Assembly (NCBI GenBank): GCA_902584805.1
Contig: CACIBE010000001.1
Location: forward strand, 143,344 to 207,343
DNA from: an uncultured Alphaproteobacteria bacterium
GTDB lineage: Bacteria; Pseudomonadota; Alphaproteobacteria; HIMB59; GCA-002718135
Direction: 5' to 3'
DNA length: 64,000 bases
Below are positions 1 through 14,533 of this stretch, piece after piece. Within the stretch, counting starts at the first letter, position 1. Each line of letters begins with the position of its first letter. Both the position numbers and the translations under genes were made by a program. Under the pieces are notes generated by a model that saw only the letters and a list, made by a program, of their open reading frames with translations, ran no database searches and was not told where the DNA came from.

Positions 1-1416
1 GAAGCTAAACAAGAATTAGAGGAAGTTGTTGAATTTTTAAAAGATCCTTCAAAGTTTTCTAGATTAGGTGGTAAGATTCCAAGAGGTGCACTTCTAGTAG
101 GTCCTCCAGGTACTGGAAAAACGTTACTTGCAAGAGCAATTGCCGGTGAAGCAAATGTTCCTTTCTTTTCTATTTCAGGATCTGATTTTGTGGAAATGTT
201 TGTAGGTGTCGGTGCTAGTAGAGTTAGAGATATGTTTGATCAAGGTAAAAAAAATGCACCTTGTATAGTTTTTATCGATGAAATTGATGCTGTTGGAAGA
301 CACCGTGGCGCTGGTCTTGGTGGCGGGAATGACGAAAGAGAACAAACTCTAAATCAGCTTCTTGTGGAAATGGATGGTTTTGAAGCAAATGCGGGTGTAA
401 TTATAATTGCTGCAACAAATAGACCAGACGTTCTTGATCCAGCATTGCTTAGACCAGGAAGATTTGATCGTCAAATAACAGTTAATAATCCTGATGTAAT
501 GGGAAGAGACAAAATACTTAAAGTTCATATTAAAAAAATTAAAGTTTCACCAAAATTTGATTCAAAAATTATCGCAAGGGGAACTCCAGGTTTTTCTGGA
601 GCTGATTTAGCAAATCTAGTTAATGAAGCAGCATTATTAGCGGCTAGAAAAAATAAAAGAATGGTTACACTTGAGGATTTTGAAAGTGCGAAAGATAAAG
701 TGATGATGGGTGCTGAAAAAAGATCTATGGTCATGTCAGAAGATGAAAAGAAACTTACAGCTTACCATGAAGCTGGTCATGCAGTAGCAACTCTTCACTC
801 ACCAGCCTCTGATCCAATACATAAAGCAACTATAATACCGAGAGGTAGAGCATTAGGAATGGTTATGAGACTTCCTGAAAAAGATCAACTGTCTATGAGA
901 AAAGATCAGATGAAAGCTCATTTATTAATTGCTACTGGTGGAAGAATTGCAGAAGAAATGATCTTTGGGAAAGATAAAATTACAAATGGGGCAGCAAGCG
1001 ATATACAAATGGTGACAAATCTATCAAAAAAAATGATTACCGAATGGGGTATGAGTGAAAAATTAGGTCGTCTAAGATATAACAATGACAGTGAGGAAGT
1101 TTTCCTGGGGCATTCCGTTGCACAATCAAAAAATTTATCTGATTCTACTGCAAAATTAATTGATGAAGAGGTTAGATTTCTTGCAGAAGAGGCTGAAAAT
1201 AATTGTAGAAAAATTCTTCAAGATAATATTGAAGAACTACATATAGTTGCTAAGGGACTTTTAGAGTATGAAACACTATCAGGTGATGAAATTAAAGATT
1301 TAATCAAAGGTATAAAGCCAACTCGTGATGATTTTGATAATGATATAAACACACCAAAAAAACCAGCTACATCTGTTCCAAAAACAGGCGGGCCTGCTCC
1401 TGCTCCTGCAAACTAA
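1..1416 (+). CDS. ftsH: ATP-dependent zinc metalloprotease FtsH (5' truncated by window edge)
   Basis: Frame 1 is open from base 1 ([16 protein letters not shown]...[18 protein letters not shown]), upstream of the tracked start at 190. Walker A, SRH ([19 protein letters not shown]) and HEAGH zinc motif are present. Confidence 0.97.
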   Translation, partial: EAKQELEEVVEFLKDPSKFSRLGGKIPRGALLVGPPGTGKTLLARAIAGEANVPFFSISGSDFVEMFVGVGASRVRDMFDQGKKNAPCIVFIDEIDAVGRHRGAGLGGGNDEREQTLNQLLVEMDGFEANAGVIIIAATNRPDVLDPALLRPGRFDRQITVNNPDVMGRDKILKVHIKKIKVSPKFDSKIIARGTPGFSGADLANLVNEAALLAARKNKRMVTLEDFESAKDKVMMGAEKRSMVMSEDEKKLTAYHEAGHAVATLHSPASDPIHKATIIPRGRALGMVMRLPEKDQLSMRKDQMKAHLLIATGGRIAEEMIFGKDKITNGAASDIQMVTNLSKKMITEWGMSEKLGRLRYNNDSEEVFLGHSVAQSKNLSDSTAKLIDEEVRFLAEEAENNCRKILQDNIEELHIVAKGLLEYETLSGDEIKDLIKGIKPTRDDFDNDINTPKKPATSVPKTGGPAPAPAN

Positions 1417-1460
1417 TTTAATTACTTCACTTTATTTATTTTTTTGAATAAAAGACATAA

Positions 1461-2808
1461 ATGTCTAAAATATTTGGTACCGATGGTATACGGTGCTTAG
1501 TTAATGAGGAACCTCTTTCTGCTGAAACTTGTCTAAAAATTTCAAAAACAGTTGCATTTCTTCTAAAAAAGAAAAATTCTAAAAATAGCAGGGTTGTAAT
1601 TTGCAAAGATACTAGATTATCTGGATATTTATATGAGCCACTTGTGACAGCTGGATTTATTTCTATGGGTATGGATGTAATTTTAGTCGGCCCCCTTCCA
1701 ACGCCAGCCGTCCCATTAATGATTAAAACTTTAAGAGCAGATATTGGCGTAATGATTACAGCTTCTCATAACACATATGAATATAATGGACTTAAATTTT
1801 TTGATAGCACCGGAACAAAGCTAAGTTCATTGATAGAACAAAAGGTTGAAAAAATAGTATTAGATAATAAAAAATATTCTAGAATTTCAAACAACACATT
1901 TATTTCTGGAAATGCAAGAAGACTGGAAGATGCCTCAGGTAGATACTCAGAATTTTTAAAAAGCACTTTGAATAAAACATCTTCCAAGAAAAAACTAAAA
2001 ATTGTTTTAGATTGTGCGAATGGAGCCACATACAATATAGCTCCAAATTTATTCTGGGAGCTAGGTCATAATATAATTGCCATAAATAATAATCCAGATG
2101 GCTTAAACATTAATAAAAATTGTGGTGCAGTCGATGTGAAATCACTCTCACAAAATGTCATAAAAGAAAAAGCTGATATTGGATTTGCATTTGATGGTGA
2201 TGGAGATAGGTTAATAGTTGTAGATGAAGAAGGTAAAGAAGTTGATGGTGATAAAATTATAGGATTGTTATGTAAAAGTTATGTCAAACCTCAGAAAAAA
2301 ACCAACCAACATGATGTTATTATAACGGTCATGTCTAATATGGGATTAGAAAATTATCTCACAAATAAATTAAAATTAAAGATTAAGCGAACATCTGTTG
2401 GTGATATAAACGTTATAAATCAAATGAAAAAATCCAAATCTATGATAGGTGGGGAACAATCAGGACATATAATATTGTCAAAACATTCTAATACTGGTGA
2501 TGGAATTTTGGCAGCTCTAAAAATCACTGAAATTTTGATATCAAATAAAAATAAGGCGAGCAAACTTTTTGATTTGTACAATGACTTTGCCCAAGAAAAA
2601 ATTAACTTAAGTTATAAAACAAAGAATACCAAACTGATAAAAATTCTTGATAAGTTAAAAAATGATAAACTATATAATAATAAAAAAATTAGATCTCTTG
2701 TAAGGTTATCTGGAACTGAACCATTAGTTAGAATACTAGTCGAAGGGCAAGAAGTTAATGAGGTTAAAAAGAAATCTCTAGAAATAAAAAAATTAGTAAG
2801 GCCTTATC

Positions 2809-2816
<8 letters not shown>
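1461..2816 (+). CDS. glmM: Phosphoglucosamine mutase
   Basis: IFGTDGIRG-like N-terminus, TASHN active-site serine motif, DGDGDR metal-binding motif. Confidence 0.96.
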
Positions 2817-6044
<3,228 letters not shown>

Positions 6045-6074
6045 AATACGCCTATATCACAAATAAAATATAAT

Positions 6075-7046
6075 TTAATATTTAAGCAATAATTCAATTA
6101 AATTCTTAAAATCTTCAGGAATTTCAATATCAAAATCCATCCTTTTTTTTGATGTAGGATGGTCAAAACCAAGATGATACGCATGCAATGCTTGTCTTTC
6201 AAAATTTTTTAAAATCATGAATTTATTAAATGTATTTTTATCTTTTCCAAATTGATTAATTTTACTTTTTCCATAAATCTTATCACCAATTATAGGAGAA
6301 TTTTTAGAAGTTAAATGAAGTCTAATTTGATGTGTTCTTCCAGTATGTAAATGGCAGTCAACTAAACTAGCAATACCAAAAGTTTTTTCTAATTTAATAT
6401 CGGTTTTAGAATATTTTCCAAAACCCTTATTATTTAAACTCATTTTTTTTCTATTTTTTTTATTTCTCTCTATGTACCCTTCAATTGATTGATTATCAGG
6501 AGTTCCCCAGACTATTGCTTTATATCTACGAGATATCGTATGTTCTTTGAATTGTTCGGCTAAATTAATATGAACATTATTATTTTTTGCAACAACAAGA
6601 ATTCCACTTGTATCCTTATCTAAACGATGGACTATTCCTGGTCTAGTATTATCATCTAAATTACTTAGTTGATTATTAGTGTAATGCATAAGAGCATTCA
6701 CAAGAGTGCCGCTTTCATTTCCAGGAGCTGGATGCATTACTAAATTGGGAGGTTTATTTATAACAATTAAATCTTCATCTTCAAAAATAATGTTCAAGTC
6801 TATATTTTCAGCTGAATGTTTTGTTTCTTGTTTTAAGATAATATTTATAAAGTAATTTTCATTTTCTTTAGTTATGTAAGACGGATCTTTTATTTCCTTT
6901 TCATCAAGACTTACATTGCCATTTAATATTAAAGTTTTTATTTGTGTTCTTGAATACCCTTCCAATTTTGAAACGAGCACTTTATCTAATCTTTGTGAAC
7001 TTAATTGTTTATTTATAGTTAATTTAAGATTATAGAATTCGTTCAT
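6075..7046 (-). CDS. rluD: RluD-family pseudouridine synthase
   Basis: S4-like N-terminus, HRLDKDTSGILVVAK catalytic motif, GRTHQIRLHL motif. Confidence 0.9.
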   Translation of the reverse strand: MNEFYNLKLTINKQLSSQRLDKVLVSKLEGYSRTQIKTLILNGNVSLDEKEIKDPSYITKENENYFINIILKQETKHSAENIDLNIIFEDEDLIVINKPPNLVMHPAPGNESGTLVNALMHYTNNQLSNLDDNTRPGIVHRLDKDTSGILVVAKNNNVHINLAEQFKEHTISRRYKAIVWGTPDNQSIEGYIERNKKNRKKMSLNNKGFGKYSKTDIKLEKTFGIASLVDCHLHTGRTHQIRLHLTSKNSPIIGDKIYGKSKINQFGKDKNTFNKFMILKNFERQALHAYHLGFDHPTSKKRMDFDIEIPEDFKNLIELLLKY

Positions 7047-7338
7047 GTCTCAAAAAATTCTTAAATTTATTGTAATATTTTTAGGTATATTAATCGTTAT
7101 TTGTTTTTTAGCTCTTGTTTATGGTTTGTATATAAAAACAACAAAAAAACAAAGTAATTTAGAAACAAATTTAATCGATTACAATTTATATTTAGAAAAA
7201 GGACATAAAATTACAGATATAGATATGATTGATAATAATAGGATTTTGTTTACAATAAAAAGTAATGATAAAGTTTATGCTTTAATATATGATATAGAAA
7301 CATCAAATATTACAAAAATAGATACATCTAATGAATAA
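7045..7338 (+). CDS. Small single-TM hypothetical protein
   Basis: 97 aa, N-terminal TM helix, short C-terminal domain; overlaps the xseB start. Confidence 0.6.
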   Translation: MSQKILKFIVIFLGILIVICFLALVYGLYIKTTKKQSNLETNLIDYNLYLEKGHKITDIDMIDNNRILFTIKSNDKVYALIYDIETSNITKIDTSNE

Positions 7339-7549
7339 AGATAATAATTTTGAAAATAATTTAAAAAAACTTGAGTCTATTGTTGAGAAATTAGAAAATG
7401 GTGAAGTTGATTTAGAAGAATCTGTAAAACTTTACGAAGAAGGAATGAATTTAAAAAAAGCATGCGAGGAAAAATTAAAAAGTATTGAAAGCCAAATTAA
7501 AAAAATTAAGCAAGAAAACAATAAAGTCACAAAAGAAGATTTTAAGTAA
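7331..7549 (+). CDS. xseB: Exodeoxyribonuclease VII small subunit
   Basis: FENNLKKLESIVEKLENGEVDLEESVKLYEEGMNLKKACEEKL is the XseB signature. Confidence 0.95.
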   Translation: MNKDNNFENNLKKLESIVEKLENGEVDLEESVKLYEEGMNLKKACEEKLKSIESQIKKIKQENNKVTKEDFK

Positions 7550-7558
7550 TTTTCAAAT

Positions 7559-8308
7559 TTGAGTAAAAATCTAAAAATAAGACTTGATCAGCTTTTAATG
7601 GATAGAAACTTAGCTGATAATAAATCAAAAGCCCAATCTATGATTATGGCCGGCCAAGTTTATGTAAACGATAAAATTATTACCAAAAGTGGTAAAAGTT
7701 TTAATGAAAACTCAAAAATAAAAATTAAACAACTTCATCCTCAATGGGTATCAAGAGGTGCATTCAAATTACTGAAAGCGATTGATTATTTTAAGATTGA
7801 TATTGAAAATAAAATTTGTCTAGATATCGGTTCATCAACTGGTGGATTCACAGAAGTTCTTTTAAAAAAAAATGCTAAAAAAATATATTCTATTGATGTT
7901 GGTACAAATCAACTTCATGAAAAATTAAAAAAAGAAAAAAAAATTATCAGTATAGAAAATTTTAACGCTAAATATTTAGATAACTCAATAATTCATGAAA
8001 AAATTAATTTGGTAGTCTGTGATGTTAGTTTCATTAGTCTAACAAAGGTTATAGAACCTAGCTTGAAGCTTTTAACAAGTAAAGCTGAGATTATTTCACT
8101 AATTAAGCCGCAATTTGAAACTAATAAAATAAATTTGAAAAAAGGTATTGTGAAAGATCCATTGATTCATGAACAAGTATGTAATGATATATCTAATTGG
8201 TTTAAAAAAACAATTAAGGCTGAAGTTGTAGGTTTAGTCGAAAGTCCAATAACTGGACCAAAAGGAAATAAAGAATTTTTGATTTATAGTATTTTAAAGA
8301 AATCTTAA
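7559..8308 (+). CDS. tlyA: TlyA family rRNA methyltransferase/hemolysin A-like
   Basis: S4 domain ([31 protein letters not shown]) plus FtsJ-like SAM domain ([16 protein letters not shown]); TTG start. Confidence 0.93.
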   Translation: MSKNLKIRLDQLLMDRNLADNKSKAQSMIMAGQVYVNDKIITKSGKSFNENSKIKIKQLHPQWVSRGAFKLLKAIDYFKIDIENKICLDIGSSTGGFTEVLLKKNAKKIYSIDVGTNQLHEKLKKEKKIISIENFNAKYLDNSIIHEKINLVVCDVSFISLTKVIEPSLKLLTSKAEIISLIKPQFETNKINLKKGIVKDPLIHEQVCNDISNWFKKTIKAEVVGLVESPITGPKGNKEFLIYSILKKS

Positions 8309-9364
8309 ACAATGATCAGCTATAGTTGTGGCAACCATTGCTTCACCGACAGGAACAGCTCTTATACCAACACATGGATCGTGACGACCTTTAGTAGATA
8401 TTGTTGTTTCTTTTAATTTTGTATTAATTGTTTTTTTTGGCGATAATATTGAGCTTGTAGGTTTTACTACAAATCTAGTAATTAATTCTTGGCCAGTTGT
8501 AATACCTCCAAGAACTCCTCCATTATTATTTGAAAGAAATAAAGGTTTTTTATTTTTAATTCTCATTTCATCAACATTAGAAATTCCAGATTCATAAACA
8601 CTGCTAAATCCATTTCCCATTTCTACTCCCTTAACAGCATTAATAGACATCAATGCCTTAGCTATATCTGAGTCTATTTTTTCATAAATAGGCTCTCCTA
8701 ATCCAGCAGGTAAACCTTTTACTCTAATTTCAATTATAGCACCTAAAGAGGAACCAGATTTTCTTGCAGTTTGTATCTCGTTTTCCCATATTTTAATAAT
8801 TTCTTTATCAGGACACCAAAAATTATTTTTTGGAATAAAATTATTATTCCAATTATCATAATTAATTTTATGATTACCTATTTGAATTAATGCACCTGTT
8901 ATTACAACTTGATTTTTAATTTTATTTTTTATGATTTTTCTTGCTATTGCCCCTGCTGCTACCCTCATTGCAGTCTCTCTAGCACTAGATCTACCCCCAC
9001 CTCTATAATCTCGTATGCCATATTTTTTCCAATATGTGTAATCTGCATGACCTGGTCTAAATTTATTTTTGATATCACCATAATCTTTTGATCTCTGATC
9101 TTTATTGTAAATAATTAGAGAAATAGGATGACCAGTTGTTTTTCCTTCAAAAGTTCCAGATAGTATTTCAACTTTATCCTCTTCTTTTCTTTGAGTTGTA
9201 AATTTCGACTGACCAGGTTTTCTTTTATCTAAATATGGTTGAATATCTTTTTCAGTTAAATTTATGTTTGATGGAACTCCATCGACAACACAACCTATAG
9301 CCTTGCCATGGCTTTCTCCCCATGTAGTAAAATTAAAGATTTTTCCTATTGAATTAGAAGTCAT
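8294..9364 (-). CDS. aroC: Chorismate synthase
   Basis: [54 protein letters not shown] motifs. Confidence 0.98.
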   Translation of the reverse strand: MTSNSIGKIFNFTTWGESHGKAIGCVVDGVPSNINLTEKDIQPYLDKRKPGQSKFTTQRKEEDKVEILSGTFEGKTTGHPISLIIYNKDQRSKDYGDIKNKFRPGHADYTYWKKYGIRDYRGGGRSSARETAMRVAAGAIARKIIKNKIKNQVVITGALIQIGNHKINYDNWNNNFIPKNNFWCPDKEIIKIWENEIQTARKSGSSLGAIIEIRVKGLPAGLGEPIYEKIDSDIAKALMSINAVKGVEMGNGFSSVYESGISNVDEMRIKNKKPLFLSNNNGGVLGGITTGQELITRFVVKPTSSILSPKKTINTKLKETTISTKGRHDPCVGIRAVPVGEAMVATTIADHCLRFL

Positions 9365-10188
9365 TTTTTTGAATTTGTAAATTCACCTAATAATTCTGAT
9401 ACACTTTCACTCTCATCAACCGCAACCATTCCTACGGTATGATAGCCACAATCGACATGTTGAATCTCACCAGTAACGGCACTCCCTAGATCACTTAAGA
9501 GATATAAAGCAGAATTTCCTACATCTTGCTGATTTACATTTCTTTTAAGTGGAGCATTAAGCTCGTTCCATTTTAGAATAAATCTAAAATCACCTATTCC
9601 TGATGCTGCCAAAGTTTTAATTGGCCCAGCACTAATGGCATTAACTCTTATATTTTTTTCTCCCAAATCAACTGCTAAATATCTAACACTTGCCTCTAAA
9701 GCTGCTTTTGCAACTCCCATGACATTATAATGAGGCATAACTTGTTCTGATCCATAATATGTTAAAGTTAAAATTGATCCACCATTATTCATTAAAGGTT
9801 CTGCTAGCCTACAAGCCTCTGTAAAAGAATAACATGATATATGCATAGTTTGTTTAAAATTATCAGAAGATGTATTGTAATATTTTCCTCTTAATTCATC
9901 TTTGTTGGAAAAACCAATTCCATGAACAAGAAAATCTAATTCACCCCATTTATTTTTAAGTGTTTCAAAAACATTATTCATACTTTGTGAGTCTGAAACA
10001 TCACAAGGAATAATAGTGTTAGAACCTATTTCTTCTGCAAGTGGTTGAACTCTTTTCTTAAGAGCTTCTCCTTGATAAGTAAGTGCAATTTCTGCTCCCT
10101 GTTCTGCTAATTTTTTAGCAATACCCCATGCAATAGATCTGTCATTTGCCACTCCCATAATCAGACCTTTTTTATTTTGCATCAACAT
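9361..10188 (-). CDS. fabI: Enoyl-[acyl-carrier-protein] reductase (NADH)
   Basis: [57 protein letters not shown]. Tracked ORF starts at 10332; the internal ATG at 10188 (or 10182) fits FabI length and leaves room for the divergent pdxH promoter. Confidence 0.93.
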   Translation of the reverse strand: MLMQNKKGLIMGVANDRSIAWGIAKKLAEQGAEIALTYQGEALKKRVQPLAEEIGSNTIIPCDVSDSQSMNNVFETLKNKWGELDFLVHGIGFSNKDELRGKYYNTSSDNFKQTMHISCYSFTEACRLAEPLMNNGGSILTLTYYGSEQVMPHYNVMGVAKAALEASVRYLAVDLGEKNIRVNAISAGPIKTLAASGIGDFRFILKWNELNAPLKRNVNQQDVGNSALYLLSDLGSAVTGEIQHVDCGYHTVGMVAVDESESVSELLGEFTNSKK

Positions 10189-10256
10189 ATTGTAAATCAG
10201 TGTTTTTTTATAAATATAGATATATATACTTATAAAATAATATTCATATCTATAAT

Positions 10257-10862
10257 ATGCAATCAAATCAAAAATTAATAAATTCTGATAAAAAGCCAAT
10301 TGAACTTTTTCAAGAATGGTTTGAAGAGGCAAAGAAAAGTGAAATCAATGATCCAAATGCTATGAACCTTGCTACTATATCTTCTGACGGCAAACCTAGC
10401 TCACGAATTGTATTACTTAAATCATATGATGATAAAGGGTTTGTTTTCTACACAAATTCAAATAGTAAAAAAGGTAGAGCAATTAAAAACAACGATAATG
10501 TAGCTTTAAATTTTCATTGGAAAACACTTCAAAGACAAATTAGAATAGAAGGTAATGTTTCACAAATTTCAAACGCTGAAGCTGATGAATATTATAATTC
10601 AAGGCCGCTAGGAAGTAGAATAGGAGCTTGGGCTTCATTACAGTCAGAAGAACTAGATAATAGATCGACATTAACTAAAAGAGTAGAAGAGTTTGAAAAA
10701 AAATTTTCAGATAATGATATACCAAGACCTTCACATTGGAATGGTTATTTAGTAGCGCCTGTATTAATTGAATTTTGGCAAGATATGCCATTCAGATTGC
10801 ATGACAGAGTTGAATTCCGTATGGAGAATGATGGTTGGATTACTAGAAAATTATATCCTTAA
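10257..10862 (+). CDS. pdxH: Pyridoxamine 5'-phosphate oxidase
   Basis: NAMNLATISSDGKPSSRIVLLK, YYNSRPLGSRIGAWAS, C-terminal WITRKLYP. Confidence 0.97.
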   Translation: MQSNQKLINSDKKPIELFQEWFEEAKKSEINDPNAMNLATISSDGKPSSRIVLLKSYDDKGFVFYTNSNSKKGRAIKNNDNVALNFHWKTLQRQIRIEGNVSQISNAEADEYYNSRPLGSRIGAWASLQSEELDNRSTLTKRVEEFEKKFSDNDIPRPSHWNGYLVAPVLIEFWQDMPFRLHDRVEFRMENDGWITRKLYP

Positions 10863-11293
10863 TTATCTTCTTTCCACTTTTGTAAAATCCATGAACTAGA
10901 ATTTGATTTATTGTCACCACCTATACCCCAAAGTAACTGTATATTATTTTTTTCACAGAATATTGACTCTGGGGTTGTGCCATTATTTCTATCACCTCCA
11001 TTTGCAAATTTAATAATTGATTTTGGATATTTATTTTTTACTTTTTTAAGACCATCGATGCACGTCTTATCTCCGTCATCAAATTCTATAACATCAATAA
11101 CATTTTTTAACTCATTCATAATTATAGTTCTTTCAATAAAAGGAAGAAATTCTTTACCCTTCTTTTTTTGAAGCCATAAATCAGAATTTAGCAAAACTAC
11201 AACTTCACCATGTTTAGCAGCTTCTTTAATTAATTTTATATGACCACTGTGAATTGGATCAAAACCTCCACTGACAACAACTATTTCACGCAT
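10859..11293 (-). CDS. Cytidylyltransferase-like nucleotidyltransferase (RfaE2/GCT-like)
   Basis: GGFDPIHSGHIKLIKEA with HxGH-type motif; 144 aa single domain. Confidence 0.75.
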   Translation of the reverse strand: MREIVVVSGGFDPIHSGHIKLIKEAAKHGEVVVLLNSDLWLQKKKGKEFLPFIERTIIMNELKNVIDVIEFDDGDKTCIDGLKKVKNKYPKSIIKFANGGDRNNGTTPESIFCEKNNIQLLWGIGGDNKSNSSSWILQKWKEDN

Positions 11294-11921
11294 ACTTGTT
11301 TCTCCATTTTTCTGGATCCTCTAAAAATTCTTTTAAGTTTGAAACCTTATCTTCAGAATATATTTTTTCACTTTCAATATAATTAATTATATCTTCCCAA
11401 GTACACAGTGAGTGCATATTTACATTTAATTTAAATAATTCTGATTCTTTGAAATTAAAAATATCATAATAAAATATTACAAATATATCTTTAACTTTTA
11501 ATCCAGCTTCACGCATTGCTTTAATAAAAATTATTTTACTACCTCCATCAGTAGCTAGATCTTCAACTAAAAGAGCTTTTTGATTATTTTCAAATTCACC
11601 TTCAATTTGTTTGTTTTTTCCAAAACCTTTAGTTTTTTTTCTAATGTAAATCATTTGTTTATCTAATTTTTGAGAAATAAAAGCAGCATAGGGAATTCCA
11701 GCGGTCTCTCCACCAGCAATAATTTCTGCCTTAATATTATTTTTAGTTAAATAATCTATGGCTTTATCAATTATAAAGTTTCTTTCTTTTGTAAAGGAAA
11801 TAATTTTTCTACAATCCACATAAACAGGACTAGCTAAGCCTGATGTAAGAGTAAAATATTTATCAAATGAAAAATTAATAGACTTTATATCTACTAATAT
11901 TTTAGCTATCTCTTTAGACAT
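11286..11921 (-). CDS. pyrE: Orotate phosphoribosyltransferase
   Basis: FTLTSGLASPVYVDCRKIISF, ETAGIPYAAFISQKL, ALLVEDLATDGGS PRPP loop. Confidence 0.92.
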   Translation of the reverse strand: MSKEIAKILVDIKSINFSFDKYFTLTSGLASPVYVDCRKIISFTKERNFIIDKAIDYLTKNNIKAEIIAGGETAGIPYAAFISQKLDKQMIYIRKKTKGFGKNKQIEGEFENNQKALLVEDLATDGGSKIIFIKAMREAGLKVKDIFVIFYYDIFNFKESELFKLNVNMHSLCTWEDIINYIESEKIYSEDKVSNLKEFLEDPEKWRNKYA

Positions 11922-11924
11922 TTT

Positions 11925-12398
11925 TTAAGTTATTTGTGCAATATGTTCAGATGATAAATTTCCTGGCACAATCATTATCGGTATTCTGAGGTTTGTTATT
12001 TCATTACTCACTAGAGAAGTTATTATTGGACCTGGATTTTTACTATTTAGATCAGTATTGGCAGCTAAAACAAGCACATTAATATTTTTTTCTTCATCTA
12101 ATAATTGTTTTAACTCAGCTATAGTATCCCCTTCTCTTAAAGAGAGAGCAGGGTAGTCGCCTGTTCTTTCTTGGACAAATGAGGCAGCTTTTTTAAGAAT
12201 TGTTTCTGCTTCTTCTCTAGCTTCCTCTTTCATAATGTCTGTAACACCCTTGGTTGTTAGTACATCCAAAGGCTCTATGAATGTTGCAATTATAATTTTT
12301 CTTCCCGTTTTTTTTGATCTTGCGCAAGCATATTCAAGAGCTGTATTCATTTCTTCTGAATTATCTGCAACAACTAGAATATATCTTTCATCACTCAT
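11925..12398 (-). CDS. Universal stress protein family
   Basis: Usp fold: N-terminal YILVVADNSEEMNTALEYA, C-terminal LRIPIMIVPGNLS. Confidence 0.8.
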   Translation of the reverse strand: MSDERYILVVADNSEEMNTALEYACARSKKTGRKIIIATFIEPLDVLTTKGVTDIMKEEAREEAETILKKAASFVQERTGDYPALSLREGDTIAELKQLLDEEKNINVLVLAANTDLNSKNPGPIITSLVSNEITNLRIPIMIVPGNLSSEHIAQIT

Positions 12399-13159
12399 TT
12401 ACTTCTCCTAAATAAAGTAGCAGCAATAAAACCTGAAAATATTGAAAAGATGATTACAAAAACCCCGTATGTAGCAGCGTTTTCATTGGCAAAATCAAAT
12501 ATTTGACTTCCAATACCAGTTTTTTTTATAACTATATTTTTTTGATCAGAACTCATAATTGTATTATTTCTTATATAGTAAATATCAACATTATAAATCC
12601 CTGGCATTGTATTTGTTGGAAAAAAAACGCTAGTTTGAAATAATTTATCTTTGATTTTTTTCATTTCAAAACTTTTATAAAATAATTGTTCTTTTTTTAT
12701 TCTAACAAAATTTTCATTCCAATTATTTTGGTCATTTTTGAAAACAAAATTTTGATTAAAAGTCTTGTTATTTAAAATTTTTTCAAAAGTTAGATCCTTA
12801 TTAATTAATATCGATTCAGGCAAGATTTCGTTAATTTCTTTAGATGAGGATAAAAAGAATAAAGATGGAATGTTACTATAGGTAACGTATTGATTATTTA
12901 TCCATATTCCAAAATACCTCTCTTTTTTTTGTATTCTCATTTTTGACGGTGGACCTTTTATTGTCAAAAGTGTCTCATGATCATTTTTTAGTAATCCAAA
13001 AATAATAATTTCTTTTCCATTAAAATCTGTTTTTAATTCAATACTATCCTCAGATAAGTCAAAGTAAATTTCTTCAGCATGAAGAAAGTTATAAAAAAAA
13101 ATTATAGTCAATAAAATTGTTAGATTAAAAACAAACTTTATATATAAATTTTTAATCAT
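12395..13159 (-). CDS. TIGR02186-like membrane-anchored protein
   Basis: Signal/TM N-terminus, extracytoplasmic domain (FNGKEIIIFGLLK...LTIKGPPSKMRIQKKERYFGIWIN), C-terminal TM; adjacent to a TauE-like gene. Confidence 0.7.
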   Translation of the reverse strand: MIKNLYIKFVFNLTILLTIIFFYNFLHAEEIYFDLSEDSIELKTDFNGKEIIIFGLLKNDHETLLTIKGPPSKMRIQKKERYFGIWINNQYVTYSNIPSLFFLSSSKEINEILPESILINKDLTFEKILNNKTFNQNFVFKNDQNNWNENFVRIKKEQLFYKSFEMKKIKDKLFQTSVFFPTNTMPGIYNVDIYYIRNNTIMSSDQKNIVIKKTGIGSQIFDFANENAATYGVFVIIFSIFSGFIAATLFRRSK

Positions 13160-13559
13160 CTATTTTTGCCACTTCTAAAATATAAAATTCTAAATAAAAT
13201 CCGATTAATGCAAAAATTGATACTAATAAAAAAGATGCTTTCTCAATCAATATATCAACCACTAATATATCTTTTTGCATAAGCATATAAATTGGAATTA
13301 CAGTTGATAAAATAATAATACTTAGTTTTGCAAATAAATCATTAAATAATATGTCTGTAAATATTTTATTAAGATTTTTTTTTATAAATACTCTGAAATT
13401 TGACCAAATATATATTTTGTTAAATGAATTTATAACAATTATTAGAATTAAAAAATATTCAATATTCTTTAGATTAAAATCAATAGCTGTAAAAATAAAA
13501 TATATGAAGAGACAAACTAAGATCAATAAATTAATTGCAAAATTTAATATTGAAATCAT
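13152..13559 (-). CDS. Hypothetical small polytopic membrane protein
   Basis: 135 aa, multiple hydrophobic helices, overlaps both neighbouring CDS ends. Confidence 0.55.
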   Translation of the reverse strand: MISILNFAINLLILVCLFIYFIFTAIDFNLKNIEYFLILIIVINSFNKIYIWSNFRVFIKKNLNKIFTDILFNDLFAKLSIIILSTVIPIYMLMQKDILVVDILIEKASFLLVSIFALIGFYLEFYILEVAKIDD

Positions 13560-14470
13560 ATCATTACCAATGAAAATAAATCATTTGGCCTTAAAACTAG
13601 ATCTGTAAAAATTTTACCACAAACACCCAGTACTAATATAGCCAAAATACCTCTTAAATATTCTGCTTTTAATTTAGACCCAAAAATTACTCCAATTTGT
13701 GCACCAATTACTCCTCCAAATATCATTAGTGCAGACAGCACAATATCTACATTATAATTTATGTAGGATTGAAAGAATGTTGCATTAGCGGTAACAAAAA
13801 TGATTTGAAATAAAGATGTCCCAACTACTATATTTGTTGGCATTCCAAGTATGTATACCATTGCAGGTATCATTATAAATCCTCCTCCAACTCCCATCAT
13901 TGCGGACATTACTCCAACTGCGAATCCTATCAGTACAGGTGGTATTGCACTTATATAAAGTTTTGATCTATGAAAGCGAACTTTGAATGGAAGTCCGTGA
14001 AACCAAGAATGTTGATGCAGTTTTGTTCTTTTACTGTTTCTTGCTCTATACTGTTTTATTGTTGTTCTAGCGCTTTCAAAAGCCATACTAAAACCAATAA
14101 AACCTAAAAAGAAAAGAAATAATAACTGAATAACTAAATCTATTTGCCCAAAGTTTTTTAGATAACTGAAAATATTTACACCAACTGTGGAACCAATTAA
14201 ACCTCCTATTAAAAGGAATATACCCATCTTTATATCAACATTTCTTTTTCTCCAGTGAGCAATAAAACCTGAAACTGAAGTTGCTAAAACATGGGGAGCT
14301 TCAGAACCAACAGCTACAACCGGAGGAATACCTAAAAAAATTAATAGTGGTGTCATTAAAAATCCACCACCAACACCAAAAATTCCTGAAAGTATTCCTA
14401 TACTCATACCAATAAAGATAATGAGAAAAATATTGACGTTCATTTCAGCTATTGGAAGGTAAATTGACAT
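13556..14470 (-). CDS. TauE/SafE family sulfite/sulfonate exporter
   Basis: Duplicated GxxxGxFGVGGGFLMTPLL / VGVMSAMMGVGGGFIMIPAMVYILG repeats. Confidence 0.9.
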   Translation of the reverse strand: MSIYLPIAEMNVNIFLIIFIGMSIGILSGIFGVGGGFLMTPLLIFLGIPPVVAVGSEAPHVLATSVSGFIAHWRKRNVDIKMGIFLLIGGLIGSTVGVNIFSYLKNFGQIDLVIQLLFLFFLGFIGFSMAFESARTTIKQYRARNSKRTKLHQHSWFHGLPFKVRFHRSKLYISAIPPVLIGFAVGVMSAMMGVGGGFIMIPAMVYILGMPTNIVVGTSLFQIIFVTANATFFQSYINYNVDIVLSALMIFGGVIGAQIGVIFGSKLKAEYLRGILAILVLGVCGKIFTDLVLRPNDLFSLVMI

Positions 14471-14533
14471 GTTTTTTTATAAATTTTATATAATTATTAC
14501 TTAATAAGTACAAATTATATTTATTTTAGAAAA

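Noticed and set aside
1766-2035. 89-aa minus-strand ORF
   Set aside because: Entirely inside glmM on the opposite strand; no motif.
13351-13608. 85-aa plus-strand ORF
   Set aside because: Antisense across the 135-aa membrane gene and the TauE end; low-complexity AT-rich translation.
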